DNA from: Tangfeifania sp.
GTDB lineage: Bacteria > Bacteroidota > Bacteroidia > Bacteroidales > Prolixibacteraceae
Length of the DNA stretch: 21,533 nucleotides
Direction of reading: 5' to 3'
Assembly (NCBI GenBank): GCA_018400515.1
Contig: JAGYMR010000018.1
Location: 1-21,533, forward strand
Every line of letters starts with the position of its first letter. Position 1 is the stretch's first letter. This document shows positions 1-7,585 of this stretch, piece after piece. The notes below the pieces were generated by a model. That model searched no databases. It was not told where the DNA came from and worked only from the letters and a program-made list of their open reading frames with translations. Both the position numbers and the translations under genes were made by a program.

Positions 1-710
1 TTTGGTCTTTTCTTCGTGAAAAGACCCTCGACCTCCGGGAAAAAACAGACAAGGCCATTCTGCTGGGGGTAGGGTGTAATTTGTTTGAGTGGGGATGCTT
101 CCTGCGCCGGATGGATAATTTCCTGACAGATCTCTTTCTGTATCCTGAAGAGGTACACCGAATGCTCGACCAACTGATGGACCGCCACATGGAGATGTTA
201 ACCCGTGTATGCGAATCTGTTGGCGATATCGTTGACATTGTCAAATTCGGCGATGACCTCGGTTCCAACAGCGGCCCCTTTTTCCCAGTGGAAACCTACC
301 GGGAGTTTTTTAAACCACGTCAGCAGATGATGTGCGATTATGTGAAGGCCCATTCCTCCATGCATACCATGTTGCATTCCTGCGGCGGGATCTATGAATT
401 GATCCCTGAACTGATCGATGCCGGTTTTGAGATTCTGAACCCTGTCCAGATCAATGCTGTAAATATGAATCAGGAAGTGCTGAAGAAAGAGTTCGGAAAG
501 GATATTACTTTCTGGGGAGGGGGCGCCGACACCCGGAATGTGCTGAATAAGGCCGCTCCTCAGGAAGTGAAGGATCATGTGAACTATAACCTGGAAGTTT
601 TTTCAAAAGGGGGCGGTTTTGTTTTCAATACCGTTCATAATATAATGCCCGATGTGCCGCCGGAAAATATCGTTGCCATGTTTGAGGCGGTTCACCGGTT
701 TAATCAATAA
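1..710 (+). CDS. URO-D superfamily protein (uroporphyrinogen decarboxylase / corrinoid methyltransferase-like), 5' truncated
   Basis: The frame is open from the window edge (first whole codon at base 3) to TAA at 708-710, giving 235 codons. The family is usually about 330-400 residues, so roughly the N-terminal third lies outside. Family marks are LHSCGG (His codon at 375, Cys codon at 381), resembling the His-x-Cys zinc site of MtaA/CmuA-type methyltransferases; then a TFWGGGADTRNVL block and a C-terminal GGGFVFNTVHNIMPDVPPEN block like the glycine-rich tail of the superfamily. It is cytoplasmic. Members either decarboxylate uroporphyrinogen III or move methyl groups between corrinoid proteins and thiols. 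Many Bacteroidota homologues lie beside sugar-degradation genes with unknown roles, and this one precedes GH38-A by only 25 bp. True HemE is unlikely because of the His-x-Cys motif and context. Superfamily assignment is firm; the reaction is not. Confidence 0.85.
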   Translation, partial: WSFLREKTLDLREKTDKAILLGVGCNLFEWGCFLRRMDNFLTDLFLYPEEVHRMLDQLMDRHMEMLTRVCESVGDIVDIVKFGDDLGSNSGPFFPVETYREFFKPRQQMMCDYVKAHSSMHTMLHSCGGIYELIPELIDAGFEILNPVQINAVNMNQEVLKKEFGKDITFWGGGADTRNVLNKAAPQEVKDHVNYNLEVFSKGGGFVFNTVHNIMPDVPPENIVAMFEAVHRFNQ

Positions 711-735
711 ATCATTTACTAAAAATTATAATGCT

Positions 736-3486
736 ATGAAACGATCAAAACTGTTTTTTCTGGCCGTCATTTTGTTGCTGTTGTGGAATCCGGGGCATTT
801 ATCTGCTCAGCAGGAAACTACCGCGTCTTCCCGGAGCGGGAATGATACCATCCATGTTATTGGCCATGCCCATATGGATATGAACTGGTTATGGGCATAC
901 TTTGAAACCATGAAGATGTGCAACGATAACTTAAGGCAAACCGTTGCTTTCATGGATGAATACCCTGATTTTACCATGATGCAAAGCCAGGCAGCTGTTT
1001 ATAACTTTGTCGAAATGGTGGATCCTCCCCTGTTCAAACGTGTTCAGGAATATGTGAAAGAGGGGCGCCTTGAGCTGGGCGGCGGCATGTGGACCGAAGG
1101 GGATACGAACCTCTCTTCCGGGGAAGCCCTTGCCAGGTCTTTTCTGTTGGGACAGGGATATTTTATGGAACACTTCGGGAAAAAGGCCAATGTTGGCTGG
1201 CTGCCCGATAACTTCGGACATGTCTCACAGTTGCCCCAGATGCTTAAACTGGCTGATATGGATTATTACTATTTTCACCGCTGCAAACCCTATACGGGAA
1301 GTTTTTGGTGGAAAGGAACCGATGGGTCAACCGTTTTGTGTTATGCCAATAATACCTACAACGGCAATATTACACCCGACCTGCACAAGGAACTGGATAA
1401 ATTTGCTCACGGGCAGAACAGGATCCTGCATATTACAGGAGTCGGTGATCACGGAGGAGGTCCCACACGGGCCAACATTGAAATGGTTCATGAACTGGAC
1501 GAAAAAGCGAACTACCCGGCCGTTAAGTTTTCCACAGCAAACAGTTTTTATAATAAACTCGCTGAAAATATGGAAGGCCGTCCTACCCATGAGGGGGAGA
1601 TGCAATTCATTTTTGAAGGATGTTACACCACGGTCACCGGGATCAAAGAAGGTAACAGGAATTGTGAACGTGAATTGTTCGGCAGTGAATACTTCAATAC
1701 CCTTCGCTGGCTCAACGGAGATGAATACCCGCAGGATGAATTGAATGATCTTTGGAGAACCGTTACTTTCAACCAGTTTCACGACATTCTTCCCGGATCT
1801 GCCATCAACGAGGCGAATAAGCAGGCCATTGCGCGTTACACCGAAACGTGGCGGAAGGCCAAAGAGTTGAAAAAAGAGGGTTTTTTGCGCATGGCCGATG
1901 AGGTCCGGTACCAGAAGGAGATGGGACAACCGGTTGTTGCCTTTAACATGTACCCCTCCAACCGGAAAGCCATTGTCGAAGCTACGGTCTATTCTCACGA
2001 CGAGCCGGCTTCGGTTAGTGTCGCCTCCTGGGGGGGCAATTACTACGGGAAAAATTTCAAACCTGTCAATAAGGAGGAGGGAAACAAAGGAGGAGGAGCA
2101 AATGAGAATTTCCTGGATCCCGACTATGAAGCAAGCCCTTCCGAATCGGGGGGCAGCCTTGCCACAGTGCTTGTCCGCGATGCCACCGGAAAATCCTATC
2201 CCGCCCAGATCACCTTCTCTAAACCCACACCGCCCGGATATACCTCCAAAGTGCAGTTCATTGATGGGGAAGTGCCTGCGGGGGGATATAAAACCTACTA
2301 TGTTGATATGGCCGATAAAGGCGGGCCTGCCGAACCGATCCCATTTGACGGGAGTACCTTTGAAACGGATTTTTTTAAGATTCGTTTTGACATGAACAAA
2401 GGGGCCATAACCAGCCTTTTCGATAAAAGAACCAATACGGAATATGTGAAAGAGGGCGGCGAGTTGAATAAATTAAGAATGTATCTGGAGGATAGACGGG
2501 GAGGAATGAAATCATGGACCATCAATAAAATCATGAAAGAGGAGGATGTTACCAATGTGGAGCGCGTCGAAGTGGTAGAGAGAGGTCCCGTACGGGCCTG
2601 CGTCGAAACCGTTAAAACCTGGGGAAAATCGCGTTTCATTGAAAGAACTTATATCTATAAATCGTATCCGCGGATTGAATACGATATGGAGGTACGCTGG
2701 CTGGAAACCGGCAGTGACTCCACTCACTCGCCCATGTTAAGGGCCCATTTCCCGCTCAACATGGAGAATCCCGAATTTTATTCCCATGTGCCCTTCGATG
2801 TTGTTCAACGCCCCATTGACGGAATGATGAACGGGGAAAAGGCCCCCCCGTGGCTGACCTCACAAAGTACGGTTTACGGCGTTACTCCCGAACTGGATGA
2901 CGGACAGGAGGTGCCTGCACAAAAATGGGTGGATGTTACCAATGGTTCCGTCGGAATTGCGCTTCTTAACAACAACAGGTACGGACACTCGTACCACGAT
3001 GGTGACCTGCGGCTGACACTGATGAGAGCTGCCGGTGCACCCGATATTTACCCCAATCTTGGTAAATACAACATCCGTTATGCCCTTTATCCGCACGAAG
3101 GAGACTGGAAAAACGGCGTCTGGGAGGAGGGCGATGACTTTAATGTACCGGTGCTTGCTGCGGAACCTCCCTCGCTGGCGCTTGGAAAAGGCCATGCCTC
3201 CCGCCCCGAAGCGGATTCTTTTATTTCGCTCAATGCCGAAGGGGTGTATATGACGGGCATGAAAAAAGCTGAAAACAGCGGCGAGCTGATCATCCGCTTT
3301 GTAGAAGCCGAAGGGGAACGGAAAAATGTTACGCTGAACCTGTTTAAAAATATCCGGGCAGCCCGGAAGCTGAATCTCCTGGAAAGTCCCCTGAAGGGTG
3401 ATCCGAACCTGAGGATCAATGGCAGTGCGGTTACCCTGGAAGTGGATCCACACGAGATCGTGACCCTTGGACTGAAAGTGAACTGA
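736..3486 (+). CDS. Exported GH38 alpha-mannosidase, copy A
   Basis: The protein has 916 residues from ATG 736. The frame stays open upstream to 652, but only 736 gives a clean signal peptide (MKRSK, a Leu-rich core, likely cut after HLSA at about residue 24). GH38 enzymes hydrolyse terminal alpha-mannosides with a zinc-assisted retaining mechanism. Visible family residues are HAHMD (His46, Asp48, two zinc ligands), WLPDNFGH (Asp158, nucleophile and zinc ligand), GDHGGGPTR (Asp238, possible acid/base) and the mid-domain FNQFHDILPGS (His349, fourth zinc ligand). A beta-rich C-terminal half follows, ending in GELIIRF and a short Ig-like tail. Compared with copy B it carries a Gly/Glu/Asn-rich loop (bases about 2060-2150) and an extra roughly 20-residue loop near bases 2815-2890. 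A periplasmic or surface exo-alpha-mannosidase is likely; linkage cannot be read from sequence. It starts 25 bp after the URO-D-like gene, so co-transcription is plausible. Confidence 0.93.
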   Translation: MKRSKLFFLAVILLLLWNPGHLSAQQETTASSRSGNDTIHVIGHAHMDMNWLWAYFETMKMCNDNLRQTVAFMDEYPDFTMMQSQAAVYNFVEMVDPPLFKRVQEYVKEGRLELGGGMWTEGDTNLSSGEALARSFLLGQGYFMEHFGKKANVGWLPDNFGHVSQLPQMLKLADMDYYYFHRCKPYTGSFWWKGTDGSTVLCYANNTYNGNITPDLHKELDKFAHGQNRILHITGVGDHGGGPTRANIEMVHELDEKANYPAVKFSTANSFYNKLAENMEGRPTHEGEMQFIFEGCYTTVTGIKEGNRNCERELFGSEYFNTLRWLNGDEYPQDELNDLWRTVTFNQFHDILPGSAINEANKQAIARYTETWRKAKELKKEGFLRMADEVRYQKEMGQPVVAFNMYPSNRKAIVEATVYSHDEPASVSVASWGGNYYGKNFKPVNKEEGNKGGGANENFLDPDYEASPSESGGSLATVLVRDATGKSYPAQITFSKPTPPGYTSKVQFIDGEVPAGGYKTYYVDMADKGGPAEPIPFDGSTFETDFFKIRFDMNKGAITSLFDKRTNTEYVKEGGELNKLRMYLEDRRGGMKSWTINKIMKEEDVTNVERVEVVERGPVRACVETVKTWGKSRFIERTYIYKSYPRIEYDMEVRWLETGSDSTHSPMLRAHFPLNMENPEFYSHVPFDVVQRPIDGMMNGEKAPPWLTSQSTVYGVTPELDDGQEVPAQKWVDVTNGSVGIALLNNNRYGHSYHDGDLRLTLMRAAGAPDIYPNLGKYNIRYALYPHEGDWKNGVWEEGDDFNVPVLAAEPPSLALGKGHASRPEADSFISLNAEGVYMTGMKKAENSGELIIRFVEAEGERKNVTLNLFKNIRAARKLNLLESPLKGDPNLRINGSAVTLEVDPHEIVTLGLKVN

Positions 3487-3522
3487 TTCCGTTTTTTTCC
3501 GGGCGTTTTAACGTTTTAACCA

Positions 3523-4542
3523 ATGAAACCCATCAAATTTGAAAACCCGAATGTGGTCCTTCAGGTGAACCTCGAGGGAGGTGCTTATTTCGATTTTCAC
3601 CTGAAGGATTTACCCCTGAATCCTGTCAGCTGGAGGATGGAGGATCCTGAACTGCCTCCATTTATGGGACATTTTCTCTGTTTTGACCGCTGGGGCCTTC
3701 CTTCGGATGCCGAAGCAAAAAACGGATTTCCTCCCCATGGGGAGGTGAACCACCAAACCTGGAAGCTGCTTTCCGGTTCACCGGGAGAAACACCCCTTAC
3801 CGCGGGGGAAATGAGCTGTCACCTGCCCATGGGCGGCCTGGAGCTGACAAGGAGGATTGAATTGGCCGAAAAGGAGCCGCTCTTCTTTGTTACCGAAGCT
3901 GTGAAGAATTGCAATAAATACGGCCGCATGTTTAACCTGGTGCAACACGTCTCTTTAGGTCCCCCGTTTCTGGACCGGTCAACCCTCTTTGATAACAATA
4001 CGGGAAAGGGGTTTGAGGATAAGGAAGATGGAAGTCTGCACCAGGAAGAACCGGTACTGCGGTGGCCCGAAGCAGATCACAACGGCGAACGGGTTTCATT
4101 GCGGCAGTTCCTTGGAAAGTGGCCCCGGGTAGCCTCTTTTGTATTTGATCCGGACGAAAAATACGCCTGGGTGACTGCCGCTAATCCGGGGAAAAATCTG
4201 ATGCTCGGTTATCTATGGAAAGTGGAGGAGTATCCCTGGGTGAATTTTTGGAGGCTAATGGAGAAGGGGGTCCCCAAAGCCTTTGGAATGGAGTTCGGAA
4301 CCACCGGCTTGCATGAGCCCTATCCCGTGATTGCTAAAAAGGGGAAGATTTTTGGCCGGAACCTCTATGATTTTATTGATGCAGATGAAATTCTCAGGAA
4401 ATCGTTCATTGGCTTTCTGGCAAAAATCCCGGACGATTATCAGGGGGTGGACCGGATTGATGTGCACCCGTCACATTTTACTGTCCGGGAGAAAAACGGG
4501 CAATCAAGGGATTACACTTATCAATTAAAACACGAATTATGA
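3523..4542 (+). CDS. Galactose-mutarotase-fold protein (aldose-1-epimerase-like), cytoplasmic
   Basis: The protein has 339 residues and no signal peptide or membrane segment. It is all-beta in character, with spaced motifs that fit the galactose mutarotase-like superfamily: PPHGEVNHQTW (His72), NLVQHVSLGPPFL (His142) and GMEFGTTGLHEPYP (Glu257). In aldose-1-epimerases a His/His/Glu set binds the sugar and moves the proton, so these three are the natural candidates here, and the order and spacing fit. It does not look like classical GalM outside these blocks. It may be one of the uncharacterised DUF-type branches, and sugar specificity is unknown. It lies 36 bp after GH38-A, and its TGA overlaps the ATG of GH38-B (ATGA at 4539-4542), implying translational coupling. 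A role in interconverting anomers of mannose or a mannoside released by its neighbours is inferred from context. Non-catalytic sugar binding is the alternative. Confidence 0.7.
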   Translation: MKPIKFENPNVVLQVNLEGGAYFDFHLKDLPLNPVSWRMEDPELPPFMGHFLCFDRWGLPSDAEAKNGFPPHGEVNHQTWKLLSGSPGETPLTAGEMSCHLPMGGLELTRRIELAEKEPLFFVTEAVKNCNKYGRMFNLVQHVSLGPPFLDRSTLFDNNTGKGFEDKEDGSLHQEEPVLRWPEADHNGERVSLRQFLGKWPRVASFVFDPDEKYAWVTAANPGKNLMLGYLWKVEEYPWVNFWRLMEKGVPKAFGMEFGTTGLHEPYPVIAKKGKIFGRNLYDFIDADEILRKSFIGFLAKIPDDYQGVDRIDVHPSHFTVREKNGQSRDYTYQLKHEL

Positions 4543-7238
4543 AACGATTTTATTTATCCGGTACCCTGGCCGCGATTCTTTTTGTCATCAGCGGGACCGG
4601 TGCAACAGCCAAAGGTACACAGGGCGAATCCACCTCCCCTCCCGGAAATAAAGCGGGTACTGTTCATATTGTCGGACATGCCCACATGGATATGAACTGG
4701 CTGTGGAGTTACTTTGAGACCATGAAGATGTGCAACGACAATTTAAGACAGACCGTTGCCTTCATGGAGGAGTATCCCGATTTTACCATGATACAGAGTC
4801 AACCGGCTGCTTACCGGTTTGTGGAAAGAATGGATCCGCCGACCTTTCAAAAGATCAAGAAGTATGTCCGGGAAGGACGGCTTGAGCCGGGTGGGGGCAT
4901 GTGGACCGAAGGGGATACCAACCTCTCTTCCGGGGAGGCCCTTTCAAGGTCATTTTTACTGGGACAAAAGTATTTCCTGAAGCATTTTGACCGAATGGCG
5001 AAAGTGGCATGGCTTCCCGATAATTTTGGCCACGCCTCCCAACTGCCTCAGATGTTTCAGCTGGCAGGGATGGACTATTTTTATTTTACCCGTTGTAAAC
5101 CCTACCTCGGGAGTTTTTGGTGGAAAGGCCCCGATGGCTCCAAAGTGTTATGCTTTGGCAATAACATGCCCAATGGCGATGTTACCATTAAACTGAAAGA
5201 TGAGTTGAACCAGATTGCTCCGGTTCAGAAAAGAATTCTTCATCCCACCGGGGTGGGGGATCATGGCGGTGGCCCCACCCGCGCCAATATTGAAATGGTG
5301 CATGAACTGGATCAGCGGGAGGATTTCCCCGAGGTGAAGTTCACCACCGCTACCGCTTTTTTTGAAAAGCTTTCGGAGGAGATGGAGGGACGACCGACCC
5401 ATAACGGGGAGATGCAATTTATTTTTGAAGGGTGTTATACCACGGCAACCGAAATTAAGGAGGGAAACCGGAATTGCGAACGTACCCTGTTTGCCGGGGA
5501 ATTTTTAAATGCCCTTCGCTGGTTAAACGGGGACCCCTATCCTCAGGATGCATTGAACGATCTGTGGGAGACCGTCACGTTCAACCAATTCCACGATATT
5601 CTTCCCGGATCGGCCATTTATGAAGCCAACAGGCAGGCCGTTGCCCGGTACACCGAAACCGAACGGAAAGCCAGAGAGCTGAAAAACAAAGCCTTCCTGC
5701 GAATGGCCGACGAGGTCAAATTCCGGGAAGGTATGGGACAGCCCGTGGTGGCTTTTAATATGCAGCCCAAGAACCGCAAAGCCATTGTTGAAGCCACGGT
5801 TTATTCCCACGAGGAGCCTGTTTCGGTGAGTGTTTTCCATTGGGGCAACAACTATTACGGGAATAATTTTACGCCGGTGGACGAAAAAGAGCCCAAAAGA
5901 CCTGTTATGGAGCCCGGTTACGGAGGATTGTCCTATGCGAATGACCCGGTAACCACCCCCAGCGGGTTGCCTTCCGTCCTTGTCCGTGATGGCACCGGGA
6001 AAACATACCCCGCACAAATCACCTTTTCCAAACCCACCCCTCCCGGTTTTACCTCCAAAGTTCAGTTTGTGGATGAGAACGTTCCCGCGGGCGGATATAA
6101 GACGTATTACATCGACATGGGCAAAAAAGCGGAATCGGCTGAACCCATTGCCAGAGAGGGGGATACCTTTGAAACCGATTATTTTAAGGTCCGGTTTGAT
6201 ATGCGGAGCGGATCTATTACCAGCCTGTTTGATAAAAGAACCGGCACGGAGTATGTCAAAGAGGGAAAGGCACTCAATCAGTTGAAGATTTACCAGGAGG
6301 ATAAGGAGGGGGGAATGAAGGCCTGGACCATCAATAAAATTGTGAAAGAAGAGGCGGTTTCAAATGTTGAAAGCGTGCGGGTCGCCGAGCGGGGTCCCGT
6401 CAGGGCCTGCATCGAAACCGTCAGGACCTGGGGAAATTCACGGTTTATTGAGCGGACCTACCTTTACAAATCCTATCCACGGATTGAATACGATATGGAA
6501 ATCCACTGGCTGGAAACCGGAAGTGATTCAACCCACTCTCCCATGTTAAGAGCCCTGTTCCCTCTGAATATTGAAAACCCGGCATTTTATTCCCATGTTC
6601 CTTTCGATGTTGTTCAGCGGCCTTTGCAAAGTAAAGAGACCCGGCATTACGACGGCAAGGAGGTCCCGGCTCAGAAATGGGTGGATATTTCGGACGGTTC
6701 TAAAGGGATGGCTTTGTTAAACAGGACCCGGTACGGGCACTCCTACGATGAGGGCAGCCTGCGGCTTACACTGATGCGTGCCGCCGGGCAACCCGATATT
6801 TACCCCAACCTGGGGAAATTTCATGTTCGTTATGCCCTGTATCCGCATGAAGGCGACTGGAAGAACGGCGTTTGGCAGGAGGGGGATGATTTTAATGTTC
6901 CCGTGCTCGCTGCCGAGCCGCCTTCGCTTGCCCTGGGAAAGGGCCATGCGACACGCCCTGAAGAGGACTCTTTCATATCACTGGATGCCCAAGGGGTCCA
7001 TATTACCGGCATTAAAAAGGCAGAAGATTCCGGAGAATTGATTATCCGGTTTGTTGAGACCGCGGGGGAAAATAAAACCGTCACCCTGAACCTGATGGAA
7101 AATGTCCGGGATGTCCGGAAACTGAACTTCATCGAAAAAGCCCTGAAAGATGAACAGGAAGTTACCATCAATGGCCGTTCAGTTTCATTGGGTGTGAAGC
7201 CCCATGAGATTGTTAGCCTGGGAATAAAATTTTATTAG
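4539..7238 (+). CDS. Exported GH38 alpha-mannosidase, copy B
   Basis: The protein has 899 residues and is a close paralogue of copy A: over the 60 residues around the first zinc motif, 49 are identical by eye. A signal peptide runs from MKRFYLSGT through a hydrophobic core, with probable cleavage after GATA at about residue 24. Active-site residues are all kept: HAHMD (His49, Asp51), WLPDNFGH (Asp161), GDHGGGPTR (Asp241) and FNQFHDILPGS (His352). The copies differ mainly in loops. B has a Pro/Gly-rich stretch near bases 5885-5975 in place of A's Gly/Glu/Asn-rich one, and lacks A's extra loop, reading VVQRPLQSKETRHYDG at that point. Since these are surface loops on a conserved core, the copies may differ in substrate linkage or aglycone (inference). 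Its start overlaps the stop of the mutarotase-like gene. It is followed by a 347-bp gap, the longest between genes in the window, which suggests the end of a transcription unit. Confidence 0.93.
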   Translation: MKRFYLSGTLAAILFVISGTGATAKGTQGESTSPPGNKAGTVHIVGHAHMDMNWLWSYFETMKMCNDNLRQTVAFMEEYPDFTMIQSQPAAYRFVERMDPPTFQKIKKYVREGRLEPGGGMWTEGDTNLSSGEALSRSFLLGQKYFLKHFDRMAKVAWLPDNFGHASQLPQMFQLAGMDYFYFTRCKPYLGSFWWKGPDGSKVLCFGNNMPNGDVTIKLKDELNQIAPVQKRILHPTGVGDHGGGPTRANIEMVHELDQREDFPEVKFTTATAFFEKLSEEMEGRPTHNGEMQFIFEGCYTTATEIKEGNRNCERTLFAGEFLNALRWLNGDPYPQDALNDLWETVTFNQFHDILPGSAIYEANRQAVARYTETERKARELKNKAFLRMADEVKFREGMGQPVVAFNMQPKNRKAIVEATVYSHEEPVSVSVFHWGNNYYGNNFTPVDEKEPKRPVMEPGYGGLSYANDPVTTPSGLPSVLVRDGTGKTYPAQITFSKPTPPGFTSKVQFVDENVPAGGYKTYYIDMGKKAESAEPIAREGDTFETDYFKVRFDMRSGSITSLFDKRTGTEYVKEGKALNQLKIYQEDKEGGMKAWTINKIVKEEAVSNVESVRVAERGPVRACIETVRTWGNSRFIERTYLYKSYPRIEYDMEIHWLETGSDSTHSPMLRALFPLNIENPAFYSHVPFDVVQRPLQSKETRHYDGKEVPAQKWVDISDGSKGMALLNRTRYGHSYDEGSLRLTLMRAAGQPDIYPNLGKFHVRYALYPHEGDWKNGVWQEGDDFNVPVLAAEPPSLALGKGHATRPEEDSFISLDAQGVHITGIKKAEDSGELIIRFVETAGENKTVTLNLMENVRDVRKLNFIEKALKDEQEVTINGRSVSLGVKPHEIVSLGIKFY

Positions 7239-7246
7239 AATTTTTT

Positions 7247-7305
7247 CCGGGGCATTCTCCCGGTACGCTTTGGAAACTGCAGTATCTGGGGCCTTTTGAG
7301 GCCCC
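7247..7305 (+). terminator. Two short hairpins after GH38-B; weak terminator candidate
   Basis: Two inverted repeats lie just past the GH38-B stop. The first is CCGGG (7247-7251) with CCCGG (7259-7263), loop of 7. The second is GGGGCC (7288-7293), loop TTTTGA, GGCCCC (7300-7305), a perfect six-base GC stem. Neither is followed by a run of T, so a classical intrinsic terminator is not supported. Position at the end of a gene cluster is the main reason to list them. Confidence 0.3.
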
Positions 7306-7351
7306 CCCTGTAAGGAGGAGTGTCCCGGCTAGTGGGGAAGGACCGTTTTTT

Positions 7352-7359
7352 TAGGTTTG
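7352..7359 (+). promoter_or_regulatory. Candidate Bacteroidota -7 element TAGGTTTG
   Basis: TAGGTTTG fits the Bacteroidota housekeeping -7 consensus TAnnTTTG exactly and lies in the non-coding gap 226 bp before the GH38-C start. A matching TTTG-type -33 element is not present about 19-21 bases upstream, where the sequence is GC-rich. It could be a real promoter with a weak -33 box or a chance match. If real, it would start a unit running from GH38-C to the epimerase gene. Confidence 0.3.
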
Positions 7360-7424
7360 GCTTCCTGATAACTCAAATATTTCAAAACAGGAACAATGGC
7401 GGAGGAATTTTTTTGGCCTGTAAG

Positions 7425-7562
7425 AAAGGAGTAATGTTCCGGGAGATGACCCGGGGGTATGGCATCGGGTCGGGAAATTCCATTGCCGGTTATGGGCCTG
7501 TTGAAGGATATATGGGAATGATCGATGCTGTAAAAGCGATCGGATGCCCGTCGCATATTTAA
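7425..7562 (+). pseudogene. Decayed C-terminal remnant of a second URO-D-family gene
   Basis: In the frame ending at TAA 7560-7562 the translation includes MTRGYGIGSGNSIAGYGPVE followed by GYMGMIDAVKAIG. This matches the usual C-terminal pattern of URO-D/corrinoid-methyltransferase-like proteins: a glycine-rich GYxxGSGNSI turn, then a PVE(N)Y..M...A...G helix. It has the same layout as the tail of the gene at 1-710 but is not a copy of it. The open frame reaches back to about 7320, but nothing upstream of about 7425 resembles the family, and the catalytic barrel is absent. Only about 40-45 of the usual 330 or more residues remain, so this reads as a gene relic. A coincidental reading of non-coding DNA is the alternative. 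The left boundary is approximate. Confidence 0.55.
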
Positions 7563-7585
7563 AAACAGTTAAAAAATTCAAACAG

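Larger units (their letters stand above)
7239..7585. other. 347-bp intergenic region between GH38-B and GH38-C
   Basis: This gap holds the two hairpins at 7247-7305, a T-rich stretch at 7346-7352, a possible -7 promoter element at 7352-7359 and a URO-D-like coding remnant ending at 7562. The last bases before the GH38-C start (7561-7585) are A-rich without a Shine-Dalgarno site, as is usual for Bacteroidota. No small RNA or riboswitch was recognised. Confidence 0.6.

Noticed and set aside
652..735. Upstream in-frame start for GH38-A at 652, overlapping the URO-D-like gene
   Set aside because: It would place 28 mostly basic residues before a perfect signal peptide; ATG 736 is the sensible start.
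1327..1998. Long minus-strand open frame (223 codons) inside GH38-A
   Set aside because: It is the reverse shadow of a conserved GH38 coding region, with no recognisable protein pattern. The same applies to other antisense frames such as 8873-9478, 9578-10024, 10904-11416 and 18423-18989.
2085..2104. GGAGGAGG-like Shine-Dalgarno followed by ATG inside GH38-A
   Set aside because: The ATG is out of frame with GH38-A and opens no recognisable protein. The purine run encodes the Gly/Glu-rich loop, and Bacteroidota rarely use such sites.
7320..7424. The full 80-codon frame 7320-7562 as a small intact gene
   Set aside because: Only the C-terminal half resembles a family (URO-D tail). The first part has no similarity and the start would be GTG in a GC-rich stretch, so a relic is more likely.
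7544..7585. ATG 7544 as the start of GH38-C
   Set aside because: It adds a lysine-rich stretch before the signal peptide; ATG 7586 after an A-rich leader fits better.
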